Positions 17,043-26,042 are shown, counted from the first letter of the stretch. The stretch: DNA of 64,000 bases from Pseudomonadota bacterium (GCA_018241425.1 JAFEDU010000004.1:186001-250000); one strand, 5' to 3'. Program-made: numbers and translations. The notes: generated by a model not told the origin, from the letters alone.

Positions 17043-17765
17043 GTGGCGCGGCTGTTCGTCTCCGACGTCCACCTGGATGCGGCTGCCCCGGAGGCCACCG
17101 CGCAGTTCCTGGACTTCCTCGCCCGCGAGGCGGCCTCAGCCGAGGCCCTCTACATCCTGGGTGACCTGTTCGAGGCGTGGGTCGGCGATGACGAGTCAGA
17201 CCCCGAAAAGCTGCGCGTGTGTGCGGGCCTCAGGGCGCTCACCGACCGCGGCGTGCCCTGCTTCGCCATGCACGGCAACCGGGACTTCCTGCTCGGGCCG
17301 GGATTCACGCAGCGCAGCGGCTGCCGGATGCTCCCCGACCCGGTGGTGACGCGCCTGGGCACCGAGGACGTGCTGCTCACGCACGGGGACGCCCTGTGCA
17401 CCGACGACCACCCCTACCAGGAGCTGCGCACGATCGTGCGCGACCCGGTCTGGCAGCGGCGCTACCTCGCCCTGCCCCTGGAGCGGCGCGAGCTGCTCGC
17501 GAACGAGGCGCGCGCCGGCAGCCGCGCACACACCTCGCGCACGGTGCCCTACATCATGGACGTCAACGGTGAGGCCGTGGAACGCGCCTTCCGCGCCGCC
17601 TCCGTGCGCCGCATGGTGCACGGGCATACGCATCGCCCGGCCATCCACTCCCTCACGGTCGACGGGCTCGCGCGCGAGCGCCTGGTGCTCGGGGCCTGGT
17701 ACGAACAGGGAAGTTACCTGAGCCACGCCGACGGGGAATTCCGCCTGCACGTGCTGCCGCGGTGA
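17043..17765 (+). CDS. lpxH: UDP-2,3-diacylglucosamine diphosphatase
   Basis: 240 residues with a GTG start. It hydrolyses UDP-2,3-diacylglucosamine to lipid X and UMP at the inner membrane surface in lipid A synthesis. The calcineurin-like metallophosphoesterase motifs are all present: FVSDVHL, GDLFEAWVGDD, HGNRDFLLG, THGDALCTDD and the C-terminal GHTHRPA. The cyclophilin-lpxH pairing is common in gammaproteobacteria. Confidence 0.96.
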   Translation: MARLFVSDVHLDAAAPEATAQFLDFLAREAASAEALYILGDLFEAWVGDDESDPEKLRVCAGLRALTDRGVPCFAMHGNRDFLLGPGFTQRSGCRMLPDPVVTRLGTEDVLLTHGDALCTDDHPYQELRTIVRDPVWQRRYLALPLERRELLANEARAGSRAHTSRTVPYIMDVNGEAVERAFRAASVRRMVHGHTHRPAIHSLTVDGLARERLVLGAWYEQGSYLSHADGEFRLHVLPR

Positions 17766-17812
17766 GGGACCCGCGCGGCGGCCCGGGAAATCGCGCGAGG
17801 GGAAATGGCAGT

Positions 17813-17854
17813 CCCGCCCCGGAAGGCACGTCCTGGGCGCGCTTCCGGGGCGGG
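17813..17854. terminator. Terminator-like hairpin between lpxH and the Spy-like gene
   Basis: A perfect 13-bp stem (CCCGCCCCGGAAG at 17813-17825 with CTTCCGGGGCGGG at 17842-17854) has a 16-base loop and lies between convergent genes. There is no clear T-tract on either strand. Confidence 0.6.
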
Positions 17855-17869
17855 TGCCGTAGCGAGCGT

Positions 17870-18307
17870 CTAGCTCTGGGGCGCTGCGGCGGCGGCCGGC
17901 GGCGGGCCCCGGTGCCCGTGGAAGTGGGCATCGTGCATCTTCATCAGCACCTGGAACTTGGCGAGCTGTGAAGCGTCCAGGACCGGCGCGAGCTTGGCGA
18001 TCGTGTCCTGCTCGAGCTGCTGGTGCAGCGCCTTGATTTGGCTGAAGTCGGGCTGGGTGCCGGAGGCCTTGGCCTCCTCGAACATCTGCTTGATCTGCGC
18101 GTGCTGGGCCTGCATCTGCGTATGCTCGGCCGCGAGGATCTGCTGCACCTGGGGCTTCTGGGTGTCGTTCAGGTCCAGGAGCACGGTGAGGTCGTTCATC
18201 ATCTGCGCCTGGTGAGCGGCGGCTTTCGCCGGCGCGGGCGCCGTCGTCGTCTGGGCGAACGCCGTGCCCGCGACCGCCAGCGCGAACGCTAGGACAGTGG
18301 CTTTCAT
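17870..18307 (-). CDS. Spy/CpxP-like periplasmic protein
   Basis: 145 residues. A signal peptide (MKATVLAFALAVAGTAFAQ) is followed by a mostly helical, Gln/His-rich body with two LTxxQ-like motifs (LNDTQKPQVQQIL near 46-58 and LDASQLAKFQ near 109-118) and a His/Pro-rich C-terminus (HDAHFHGHRGPPP) that could bind metal. Spy and CpxP act as periplasmic chaperones or envelope-stress sensors. It follows the response regulator and histidine kinase genes on the same strand, so it may be their target or feedback partner. Resemblance is moderate. Confidence 0.7.
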   Translation of the reverse strand: MKATVLAFALAVAGTAFAQTTTAPAPAKAAAHQAQMMNDLTVLLDLNDTQKPQVQQILAAEHTQMQAQHAQIKQMFEEAKASGTQPDFSQIKALHQQLEQDTIAKLAPVLDASQLAKFQVLMKMHDAHFHGHRGPPPAAAAAPQS

Positions 18308-18462
18308 GTCGGGTCTCCGCCGGGCGGGGTGAAGGTTAGGGGGAGCAGGCCGCCCGTACGCCCGAAATCATAGGCACCCGGGGCGCAGGCGCCGTGAAGA
18401 ATCGTGAAGCAGTGTGCCCGTCTTGAGATTGGCCTGGGCTTCGGGCCCCCGATTTGAGGGCC

Positions 18463-19893
18463 TCACCGGCGCGGCAAAGACAACACGGCCTCCAGTCCCC
18501 CGCCCTCGCGGTTTTGCAGGGTGAGGGAGCCTGAATGGGCCTGCGCTATGTCACGTGCGATGCTGAGCCCGAGCCCGGTGCCGCCGCTGTCGCGGTTGCG
18601 CGAGGACTCGAGGCGGTAGAACGGCTCGAACACGCGCTCGAGTTCGGCCTCGGGGATTCCGGGACCCTCGTCACAGACCCGGATCACGAGCTGCGCGCCG
18701 TCCTCGACCCGTACCTGCGCACGGCCGCCGAACTTGATCGCGTTCACGATGAGGTTGGTGAGGCAGCGCTTGAGCGTCTGTGCCTTGCCGGGAAAGGGGC
18801 TGAGCGCGCGCCCGCTCACGCTCACCTCCCCGCCCAGTACCGCGCACTCGGTGCGCACCTTCTCGAGCAGCGCGTTGATGTCGATCGGCATGACGGGCTC
18901 GCCATCGTCGAGCCCGCGGAACAGCGACAGTGCCTGGTGCACCATCGTCTCCATCTCGTCGAGCTCGTGCCCGATGCGCTCCTGCAGCGCGGGATCCTCG
19001 AGCGTCTCGACCTGCAGGCGCAGGCGCGTCAGCGGCGTCTTCAGGTCGTGGGACATCGCGGCGAGCACGCGCGTGCGGCTGTCGAGGTAGCGCCGCAGCC
19101 GGTCCTGCATGGTGTTGAAGGCGCGCGCCGCATCGCGCAGCTCGCGGGCGCCGCGCTCGCGCAACTGCGCGGGCTTGAGGTCCCGGCCCACGCTGTCGGC
19201 GGCGCGGGCGATGTCCGACAGCGGCAGCGTGATGCCGCGCGCCACCCCGTACAGCACCACCACCAGGATCATGAGCAGCAGGATCAGGTTGATCACGAGG
19301 TTGCGCGGCAGCGGGGCGCCGCCGGCGATGCGCGTCACCCGGTAGATCACGCTGTCGCCATCCGGGAAGCGCACCAACACGTCGTATCTCAGCGCCTCGT
19401 CCTGGTGCTGGGCGAGCTCGTGCGCCTCGTAGAACGGCACCGGCACTGGCACGGCCGTCGGGGCCGGGTCGGGCGTCGTGTCGACCTCGATCCTGAACTT
19501 GGGTCCCAGCGCCGCCCGCAGGTGCTCGCGCAAGGTGTTCTCGAAGCCCGGCAGGATCGGCACGCGCACGAAGCCCGGCTGGGCCGCGCGGTGCCCGGGC
19601 TGGGCCCGCAGCGCGCGGGCCGCCCCGTCCGTCGCCGGGAGTGCGAGCTCCCGCACCGCATCGGCCCGTTCGGCCGGCGTCAGGGGCTCGAGCATCAGGG
19701 TGGTCTCGGCGATGCGGCGCGTCCACTCGCGCACACTCCCCTGGAGCACGAAGTGTTCGCGCTCCTGCGCGATCAGGAACAGGGCCACCGCCTGGGCGAG
19801 CAACACGGCGACGATCGAGGCCATCAGCAGGCGCCCGAACAGCGACTTCGGCCAGAGGTTGCGCATGAGGGGCGCGAACCCCTTCACGGGCAC
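18463..19893 (-). CDS. Sensor histidine kinase (EnvZ/CpxA-like)
   Basis: About 476 residues. A first membrane helix (about 18-42), a periplasmic sensor region (about 43-195), a second helix (ILLLMILVVVLYGVA), a HAMP linker, a dimerisation helix with the phospho-accepting His in AAMSHDLKTPLTR, and an ATPase domain with NLIVNAIKFGG (N box), DEGPGIP (G1) and GGTGLGLSIA (G2) are all visible. GTG 19893 gives the longest frame; ATG 19866 (MRNLWPKSLFGRLL) is an equally plausible start. It follows its response regulator with a 139-base gap and precedes the Spy-like gene. Confidence 0.92.
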   Translation of the reverse strand: MPVKGFAPLMRNLWPKSLFGRLLMASIVAVLLAQAVALFLIAQEREHFVLQGSVREWTRRIAETTLMLEPLTPAERADAVRELALPATDGAARALRAQPGHRAAQPGFVRVPILPGFENTLREHLRAALGPKFRIEVDTTPDPAPTAVPVPVPFYEAHELAQHQDEALRYDVLVRFPDGDSVIYRVTRIAGGAPLPRNLVINLILLLMILVVVLYGVARGITLPLSDIARAADSVGRDLKPAQLRERGARELRDAARAFNTMQDRLRRYLDSRTRVLAAMSHDLKTPLTRLRLQVETLEDPALQERIGHELDEMETMVHQALSLFRGLDDGEPVMPIDINALLEKVRTECAVLGGEVSVSGRALSPFPGKAQTLKRCLTNLIVNAIKFGGRAQVRVEDGAQLVIRVCDEGPGIPEAELERVFEPFYRLESSRNRDSGGTGLGLSIARDIAQAHSGSLTLQNREGGGLEAVLSLPRR

Positions 19894-20032
19894 GCGTCCG
19901 CGGGCATGAGTGCCCGCACGGGGAAAGTCCGCGCCGGGGGGCGCCTAGTCCGCTGAGTCGGTAGAACAGGCATGGGCGCCGGTCATCTTAAGCTGCCCGC
20001 GCCCGTCCGGCACGGAGCGCCCGGGCGACGGC

Positions 20033-20752
20033 CTACTCGGTGACGACGTTGACGCCGACCACGTAGCCCTCGCCGTAGACCGTCTTGATGATCTGCGGGG
20101 CGCGGGCGTCGTCGCCGAGGATCTGGCGCAGGCGGCTGACGCGCACGTCGATGCTGCGGTCGAAGGGATCGGCGTCGCGTCCGCGCAGGAGCTCGGTGAG
20201 CTGCGCGCGCGTCAGCACGCGGTTGGCCGAACCCAGGAGGACCGCGAGCAGGCGGTACTCAGCGCCGCTCAGGGCCACGTCGCTCCCGGCGCTGTCGGTG
20301 AGCGTGCGGGTCACCGTGTTCAGTCGCCAGCCCCCGAAGCTGAACGCCCGCACGGTCTCCGGGCTCGGGTCACGCGGGGCGTGCGCCGAGCGGCGCAGGA
20401 TCGCCTTGATGCGCCCGAGGAGCTCGCGCGGGTTGAAGGGCTTGCCCACGTAGTCGTCCGCCCCGAGTTCGAGGCCGATGATGCGGTCGACGTCCTCGCC
20501 TCGCGCGGTGAGCATGATGATGGGGACCTGCGAGCGCCCGCGCAGCTCGCGGCACAGGGACAGGCCGTCCTCGCCCGGCAGCATCAAATCGAGCACGACC
20601 AGGTCCACGTGCGAGCGCTCGAGCACCCGCCGCATCTCCTTGCCGTCCGGCACCGCGGTGGTCCGGAACTCGTGCTTCTCCAGGTACTGGGCCAAGAGGC
20701 CGCGGATCTCGCGGTCGTCATCGACGATCAGAAGGTGTGCGCGTTCACTCAT
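20033..20752 (-). CDS. OmpR-family response regulator
   Basis: 239 residues. The receiver domain (1-120) has the acidic pocket DDD at 11-13, phospho-acceptor Asp55 in VVLDLMLPG and Lys104 in VGKPF. A winged-helix DNA-binding domain (about 135-233) has the C-terminal signature SRLRQILGDD...IKTVYGEGYVVG. It probably pairs with the downstream histidine kinase. An AACGC-N3-GCGTT dyad lies 13 bases upstream of its ATG, which could be an operator. Confidence 0.93.
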   Translation of the reverse strand: MSERAHLLIVDDDREIRGLLAQYLEKHEFRTTAVPDGKEMRRVLERSHVDLVVLDLMLPGEDGLSLCRELRGRSQVPIIMLTARGEDVDRIIGLELGADDYVGKPFNPRELLGRIKAILRRSAHAPRDPSPETVRAFSFGGWRLNTVTRTLTDSAGSDVALSGAEYRLLAVLLGSANRVLTRAQLTELLRGRDADPFDRSIDVRVSRLRQILGDDARAPQIIKTVYGEGYVVGVNVVTE

Positions 20753-20764
20753 CAGTTTTCACAT

Positions 20765-20777
20765 AACGCCGAGCGTT
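20765..20777. promoter_or_regulatory. AACGC-N3-GCGTT dyad upstream of response regulator
   Basis: A perfect 5-bp inverted repeat with a CGA centre, adjacent to the start of the response regulator gene. It resembles the TAACGC-N3-GCGTTA dyad at 3267-3281. Confidence 0.3.
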
Positions 20778-20887
20778 GGTTTTGAGGATACCGCTGCAAC
20801 GGACCGCCGGCAGCGGGTTTGGTGCCCTGACGCGTCTAACGTTCGGTGAGCTGATCTGGCTGACTTGTAAGGAACTGTGCAGCCCAC

Positions 20888-20904
20888 GCCCGCCTCAGGC
20901 GGGC
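20888..20904. terminator. Hairpin with the miaE stop codon in its loop
   Basis: GCCCGCC (20888-20894) and GGCGGGC (20898-20904) form a perfect 7-bp stem whose 3-base loop is exactly the miaE stop codon (TCA on the plus strand). There is no T-tract. Confidence 0.4.
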
Positions 20905-21485
20905 GGCCCGGAGTGGAAGCGCAACGCCCCATCCGGCGCGGTGGCGAGCTGCGCCTCGTGGGCCGCGAGTGCCGTGAGCCGCGACTGCCACTCCCCGGGC
21001 GCTGCGGCCTGCGCAAATCCCAGGTACAGCTCGAAGTGGCGCTCCTCGGAGCGCCCGAGGTCCCGGTAGAAACGGGCGAGCGGCTCGGGCAGGTGCGGCA
21101 CGAGGAGCGCAAAGCGCTCCGCCGAGCGCGCCTCGATCAGCGCGCCGCACAGGAGCAGGTCGAGCTTGCGCCCCGGGTCCGCGGTGCGCGTGAGCGCGCG
21201 CAGTCCCTGGGCGTAGCGGCCCGGACGCTCGCGCGTGAAGGCGACGCCAGCACCGGCCATCACCCGCAGCACCTGCTCGAAATGCCGCAGTTCCTCGCGC
21301 GCCAGGCGCGAGAGCGCAAGCGTGAGCGCCCGGTCCTCGGGGTAGGCAAACATGAGGGCGAGCGCCGTGGAGGCGGCCTTCTTCTCGCAGTTGGCGTGAT
21401 CGACGAGCAGCTGGGGCCAGCCGGCGGCGGCCGCCAGCACCCAGGCCTCCGGGGTCGCGGCCGCAAGGATCGCGGCCGCCGTCAC
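20895..21485 (-). CDS. miaE: tRNA-(ms2io6A)-hydroxylase
   Basis: 196 residues with a GTG start that overlaps the TGA of the upstream kinase gene (GTGA). It hydroxylates the isopentenyl group of ms2i6A37 in tRNA using a non-haem di-iron centre. Iron-ligand motifs are NCEKKAASTAL, AREELRHFEQVL, GALIEARSAERF and SEERHFELYLG; the C-terminal LRFHSGPP matches the family's RFHSG ending. The helical ferritin-like fold covers the whole protein. Cotranscription with a Ser/Thr kinase is unusual for this enzyme. Confidence 0.92.
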   Translation of the reverse strand: MTAAAILAAATPEAWVLAAAAGWPQLLVDHANCEKKAASTALALMFAYPEDRALTLALSRLAREELRHFEQVLRVMAGAGVAFTRERPGRYAQGLRALTRTADPGRKLDLLLCGALIEARSAERFALLVPHLPEPLARFYRDLGRSEERHFELYLGFAQAAAPGEWQSRLTALAAHEAQLATAPDGALRFHSGPPA

Positions 21486-22738
21486 GCCGGCGCCTCGCTG
21501 CGGGAGCGCCAGCCCTTGAGGGTCGCCTCGATGGCGAGCGCCGCCTCCTCGGCGTGCGCGAAGCGGCCCTCGGGCGACTTGGCCAGCAGGCGCTCGAGCA
21601 CCGGCTGCACGGGGGCGTACTTTGCCGGCAGCTGCGGGACCGGCTCCTTGCGGTGCTTGTAGACGATCGCCATGGGGTTCTCGGCGCGAAACGGCTTCTC
21701 GCGCGTCAGCATCTCGTAGAGGATGATCCCGAGGCTGTACAGATCGCTGCGCGCGTCGATCGGCTCGCCGTGGCCCTGTTCGGGGCTCATGTAGTGCGGC
21801 GTGCCGAAGATCGTGCCGGTGTCGGTGAGGTCCAGCGTCAGCGACTCGTCCTTGGACATCCCGAAGTCGATGAGCGCGATGCTGCCGTTGTCGCGCAGCA
21901 TGACGTTGCCGGGCTTGAGGTCCCGGTGCAGTACGCCGCTGCCGTGGATGCTGGCGAGGGCGCGGGCGATGGCCGCGGCGTACCTGAGCGCCTCGCGCGC
22001 GGTCAGGGGCGCGCGCAGGCGGCGGCGCAGGTCCCCGCGCGCAAAGTACTCCATGACGAGCCACGCGTGCTCGTCGCTCACCCCGAGGTCGTGGATGCGC
22101 ACCACCGCGGAGCCGGCGATGCGCTGCACGATCTCGTACTCCTGCAGGAAGCGGCGGAACACGTCCACGCCCCCCTCCTCGCGCTCCTGGCGGTCGCGCG
22201 CCACCTTGAGCACCACCAGGCGCCCGGCGCGCTCGCTCTCCCCGAGGTACAGGTCGGTGCTGCGGCCGCCGGCGAGGCGCCGCACACAGCGGTAACCGCG
22301 GATGAACGCATCCCCGAAGCGCTGTGTCTGGCGACCGCTGCCGCTGGTGTGCCACAGGGCGCGGGCGTGCGCCTGGCGCTGCTCGGCGGCGGCCAGCACG
22401 CGCGGGAAGGTCTCGTGGTCGAGGTCGGCACTGCTCAGGGTGTAGGCCCCCAGCGCCTGCGCGCTGCGCGCGGCCTCGGCATCGTCGTCGGTGAACAGCA
22501 CGAGCGGCGCAAAGCCCTCGCGCGCGGCGAGCTCGCGCACCCACGCAAGGCCGCTGCCGCCCGGCCAGCGAGCTGCCAGCAGCACCGCATCAAAACCCTG
22601 AGCCAGGAACTCCGCGGCGAGCGCGCCGCGGCGCACCGGGTTGTGCTGCGCAAGCTGCGCCTGGGGCCGCCAGGCCGCGAGCCGCTCGCGGACCAGGGCG
22701 CAGCGCTGCGCATCCTCCTCGATCAAGAGCACACGCAT
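21482..22738 (-). CDS. Ser/Thr protein kinase with N-terminal degenerate receiver domain
   Basis: 418 residues. Residues 1-115 look like a response-regulator receiver: the acidic EED is at 7-9, but the phospho-acceptor Asp is replaced by Ala55 (FDAVLLAARWPG) and the conserved switch Lys is missing. Residues 148-410 are a Hanks-type kinase with Lys178 (VVLKVA), HRDLKPGN (271-278), DFG (291-293) and FGTPHYMSPEQ in the activation loop, so the kinase appears active. No transmembrane or PASTA segment is seen, making it soluble. It is translationally coupled to miaE. Phospho-independent signalling through the pseudo-receiver is an inference. Confidence 0.9.
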   Translation of the reverse strand: MRVLLIEEDAQRCALVRERLAAWRPQAQLAQHNPVRRGALAAEFLAQGFDAVLLAARWPGGSGLAWVRELAAREGFAPLVLFTDDDAEAARSAQALGAYTLSSADLDHETFPRVLAAAEQRQAHARALWHTSGSGRQTQRFGDAFIRGYRCVRRLAGGRSTDLYLGESERAGRLVVLKVARDRQEREEGGVDVFRRFLQEYEIVQRIAGSAVVRIHDLGVSDEHAWLVMEYFARGDLRRRLRAPLTAREALRYAAAIARALASIHGSGVLHRDLKPGNVMLRDNGSIALIDFGMSKDESLTLDLTDTGTIFGTPHYMSPEQGHGEPIDARSDLYSLGIILYEMLTREKPFRAENPMAIVYKHRKEPVPQLPAKYAPVQPVLERLLAKSPEGRFAHAEEAALAIEATLKGWRSRSEAPA

Positions 22739-22746
22739 GGGCCAAA

Positions 22747-23871
22747 TTACAGCACGCGCGGCAGCTCGCCGCCACGCGGGAGCTTGAGCCCGATCACCAG
22801 GTCCCCGACGTTGGTTCCGGTGGGACCGGTGTAAATGAGGTCGCCGCTCGCCTTGAGCGCGCGCTCGGCGTCCGCCCGCGCGAGGCAGTCATCGGCATCG
22901 AGCCCGGCGAGGCTCACCCGCGCGCAGGTGTCCGCATCGATGAGTGCACCGGCCGCCTCGCTCACCCCGTCGCTGCCGTCGGTGCCGGCCGCGAGCAGCA
23001 GCAGCTCGTCGTGGCCCGCGATCAGCCGTGACGCGGCGAGCGCGAGCTGCAGGTTGCGGCCGCCGCGCCCGGGGTTCGGCGGCAGCGTCACCGTGGACTC
23101 CCCGCCCCACAGGCACACCGGCGCGCGCTGGAGGCTGAGCTCGTGGGCGCAGCGCGCGGCGACGCGCACCGCGCTGTCGGCGAAGCGCTGCGGCGCGCGG
23201 TGCACGGCGAGGCCCTGGGCTATCGCCCGCGCTGCGGCGCCCTCGAGCGCGGTCTCGATGCTCGCGATCACCTCGCGGTCCACCCGGTCCCCGCCGGGGT
23301 CCTGCCCCATGAGGCCCGAACCGATCACGGCCGGGTCATCCCCCGGCACGTCCGAGATGAACAGGGCGCGGGCCGGCCTTCCTGCGAGCGCCGCCGCGAG
23401 CTTGCCGCCCTTGAGCGCCGAGATCTGCACGCGCCGGGCATTGAAGGCCGCGATGTCGACCCCGGAGCGCAGGCCCTCGCGGTTGAGTTCCTGCAGGGCC
23501 GCGAACGAGACCCCGGGGGCGAGCACCTCGACGAGCGCCGAGGAGCCCCCGGAGATCAGGAACAGCGGCACCGCCGTCGGGGGCAGCGCCTTGACCCACG
23601 CGAGCAGGCGCGCGCCGCAGGCGAGCGAGCGTTCATCGGGGAGCGGGTGCGCGCCGATGTGGATCTCGGTGTCGGGGAAGGCGCTCAGGGCCGCGCAACT
23701 GTCGGCGTCGCGGGTGATGACCAGCGTGTGCTCGGGCTTCGACCCCAGGGCCTCGCGTGCCCCGAGCGCCATGGCGGCGGCGGCCTTGCCCACCGCGGCG
23801 ATGTGCACCGGGCCGGGAAGCGGCGACTTCCGCAGCGCGGCCGCAACGCAGCGTCGCCCGTCCACGGCCAC
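22747..23871 (-). CDS. Glycerate kinase (type 2, MOFRL family)
   Basis: 374 residues from the GTG at 23871. It phosphorylates D-glycerate (2-phosphoglycerate product in the GckA/TtuD class). Motifs are AAVGKAAAAMA, LISGGSSALVE, FISDVPGDDPAVIGSG, the WGGESTVTLP strand and the C-terminal MOFRL domain with LLAAGTDGSDGVSEAAGA and TGPTGTNVGDL. The frame continues upstream of the GTG with family-like sequence (DPRRALLTGLFEAAL) up to the purF stop but contains no ATG, GTG or TTG, so the true start may be a non-standard CTG near 23931. It lies directly after purF. Confidence 0.9.
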   Translation of the reverse strand: MAVDGRRCVAAALRKSPLPGPVHIAAVGKAAAAMALGAREALGSKPEHTLVITRDADSCAALSAFPDTEIHIGAHPLPDERSLACGARLLAWVKALPPTAVPLFLISGGSSALVEVLAPGVSFAALQELNREGLRSGVDIAAFNARRVQISALKGGKLAAALAGRPARALFISDVPGDDPAVIGSGLMGQDPGGDRVDREVIASIETALEGAAARAIAQGLAVHRAPQRFADSAVRVAARCAHELSLQRAPVCLWGGESTVTLPPNPGRGGRNLQLALAASRLIAGHDELLLLAAGTDGSDGVSEAAGALIDADTCARVSLAGLDADDCLARADAERALKASGDLIYTGPTGTNVGDLVIGLKLPRGGELPRVL

Positions 23872-23936
23872 GAGCGCCGCCTCGAAGAGGCCTGTGAGCA
23901 GCGCGCGGCGCGGATCTGGGGATTTGGCCAGCGGAG

Positions 23937-25445
23937 CTAGCTTCCGCGGACGACCTTGAGTTTGCCGGTGCGCTCGCGCCGGGCGAGCTTCGCGGCATCC
24001 GAGCGCTGCACCTGCAGGCGCTCGAGGTACTCGGGCGTCACGTCACCGGTGACGTACTCGCCGGAGAAGCAGGAGGTGTCGAACTCCTCGACGTGCGAGT
24101 CCTCGTGGCGGCAGGCGGCGATCAGGTCATCCAGGTCCTGGTAGATGAGCCAGTCCGCCCCGATCAGGCGCGCGACCTCCTCCACCGTGCGCCCGCTCGC
24201 CACCAGCTCGCTCGCCGCCGGCATGTCGATGCCGTAGACGTTCGGGAAGCGCACCGGCGGCGCGGCGGACGCGAAGTACACCTTGGCGGCCCCGGCCTCG
24301 CGGGCCAGCTCGATGATCTGCGCGGAGGTCGTGCCGCGCACGATCGAGTCATCCACCAGCAGCACGTTCTTGCCGCGGAACTCCAGGTCGATGGCGTTCA
24401 GCTTGCGGCGCACGGATTTCTCGCGCTCTTCCTGCCCCGGCATGATGAAGGTGCGCCCGATGTAGCGGTTCTTGATGAAGCCCTCGCGGTACTTCACCCC
24501 GAGGCGCTGCGCGAGCTGCAGGGCGGCCGTGCGGCTGGTATCCGGGATGGGGATCACCACGTCGATGTCGTGCTGCGGGCGCTCGCGCAGCATCTTGTCG
24601 GCCAGGCGGTCGCCCATGCGCATGCGCGCGCGGTACACGGAGATGTTGTCGATCTTCGAGTCCGGGCGCGCGAAGTAAACGTACTCGAAGATGCACGGCG
24701 TGTGGTGCTGCGTCGGCACGCACTGCTGGGTGTGCAGGCGCCCCTGCTCGTCGATGAACACCGCCTCGCCCGGGGCGACGTCGCGCACGAACCGGAAGGA
24801 CAGGCTGTCCAGGGCCACCGACTCGGAGGCGAGCATCCACTCGGTGCCGCGCGCGGTGCGGCGCTCGCCGAGCACCAGCGGGCGGATGCCGTGCGGATCG
24901 CGGAACCCGAGCACGCCGTGGCCGATGATCATGGCCACCACGGCGTAGCCGCCGCGGCAGCGGCGATAGACCGCCGCGAGCGCCGCGAATACGTCCGCGG
25001 GCGTGATGCGCGCGGTGCCGATGCGCTGCAGCTCGGAGGCGAACACGTTCAGCAGCACCTCGGAGTCGGAGCTGGTGTTCAGGTGGCGGCGGTCCTCGCG
25101 GATCAGGATCTCCGCCAGCTCCGCGGCATTGGTGAGGTTGCCGTTGTGGGCGAGGCAGATCCCGTAGGGCGCATTGACGTAGAAGGGCTGCGCCTCGGAG
25201 GCCGAGTCGCAGCCGGCGGTCGGGTAGCGCACGTGGCCGATGCCGAGGTTGCCCTTGAGCTCGAGCATGTGGTGCTGGCGGAAGACATCGCGCACCAGCC
25301 CCGGCCCCTTATGCACGTACAGCTCGCCCTCGCCGGAAGTGGCGATGCCGGCGGCATCCTGGCCCCGGTGCTGCAGCACCGTGAGCGCGTCATAGATGCG
25401 CTGGTTGACGGGAGTGGTGCCTACGATGCCGACGATGCCGCACAT
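23937..25445 (-). CDS. purF: Amidophosphoribosyltransferase
   Basis: 502 residues, full length. It catalyses the first step of purine synthesis, converting PRPP and glutamine to phosphoribosylamine. Cys2 (MCGIVGIVG) is the glutaminase nucleophile. [17 protein letters not shown] and SSDSEVLLN belong to the glutaminase domain. The PRPP-binding loop [14 protein letters not shown] is in the C-terminal domain. It forms the conserved cvpA-purF pair, with 15 bases between them. Confidence 0.97.
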   Translation of the reverse strand: MCGIVGIVGTTPVNQRIYDALTVLQHRGQDAAGIATSGEGELYVHKGPGLVRDVFRQHHMLELKGNLGIGHVRYPTAGCDSASEAQPFYVNAPYGICLAHNGNLTNAAELAEILIREDRRHLNTSSDSEVLLNVFASELQRIGTARITPADVFAALAAVYRRCRGGYAVVAMIIGHGVLGFRDPHGIRPLVLGERRTARGTEWMLASESVALDSLSFRFVRDVAPGEAVFIDEQGRLHTQQCVPTQHHTPCIFEYVYFARPDSKIDNISVYRARMRMGDRLADKMLRERPQHDIDVVIPIPDTSRTAALQLAQRLGVKYREGFIKNRYIGRTFIMPGQEEREKSVRRKLNAIDLEFRGKNVLLVDDSIVRGTTSAQIIELAREAGAAKVYFASAAPPVRFPNVYGIDMPAASELVASGRTVEEVARLIGADWLIYQDLDDLIAACRHEDSHVEEFDTSCFSGEYVTGDVTPEYLERLQVQRSDAAKLARRERTGKLKVVRGS

Positions 25446-25460
25446 GTCAGCCCCCGTTGG

Positions 25461-25955
25461 TCAACTGTGTTGGTGGGAGTGCGGGACGTGCGCCTCGCCG
25501 ACCAGCGAGCGCAGGCCGTTGGCGAAGGACTCCCCGTACGGAACCAGCATCGAGTGCCGCCACCAGCCCTCCTGGTTGATCTCCAGGAGCTGGCCGAGGA
25601 TCACGAACACCCCGAGCAGCACCAGGCCGCGCAGTAGCCCGAAGACGAACCCCAGGAGCCGGTCCATGCCACTGAAGAGCGACAGGCGCACGAAGTGCGC
25701 GAGGATCGCCCCGATGAAGGCCCCGAGCACCAGCACCAGCACCACGATGATCACGCGGGCGGCCCACGGCCGCACCTCCGAGCCGGCCAGGAGGCCGCCC
25801 AGGTGCGGTTCGATGAGGTCCGAGAAATGCCAGGCGAGGAACAGCGCCACGATCCAGGCGCCGAAGGCCACGATCTCGCGCAGGAAGCCGCGCATGGCGC
25901 CGCCCAGTGCCGAGAGCAGCACCGCGACAATAATCAGGTAGTCGGCCAGGTTCAT
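25461..25955 (-). CDS. cvpA: CvpA family inner membrane protein
   Basis: 164 residues with four predicted membrane helices (about 5-25, 30-48, 66-88, 103-125). It matches CvpA (colicin V production protein), whose cellular role is linked to envelope maintenance and is not fully known. Family features include the N-terminal NLADYLIIVAVLLSALGG...RGFLREI and SLFSGMDRLLGFVFGLLRG. The position immediately before purF is conserved in gammaproteobacteria. The C-terminus is His/Ser-rich. Confidence 0.93.
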   Translation of the reverse strand: MNLADYLIIVAVLLSALGGAMRGFLREIVAFGAWIVALFLAWHFSDLIEPHLGGLLAGSEVRPWAARVIIVVLVLVLGAFIGAILAHFVRLSLFSGMDRLLGFVFGLLRGLVLLGVFVILGQLLEINQEGWWRHSMLVPYGESFANGLRSLVGEAHVPHSHQHS

Positions 25956-26042
25956 GGCGCCCGAGGGTGACCGCGGCAGGGTTCGCGCGGCGCGGATTGT
26001 ACAAGAGAGTGTCCGGGAAGCCTAAGGCACAGGTCACGCACC

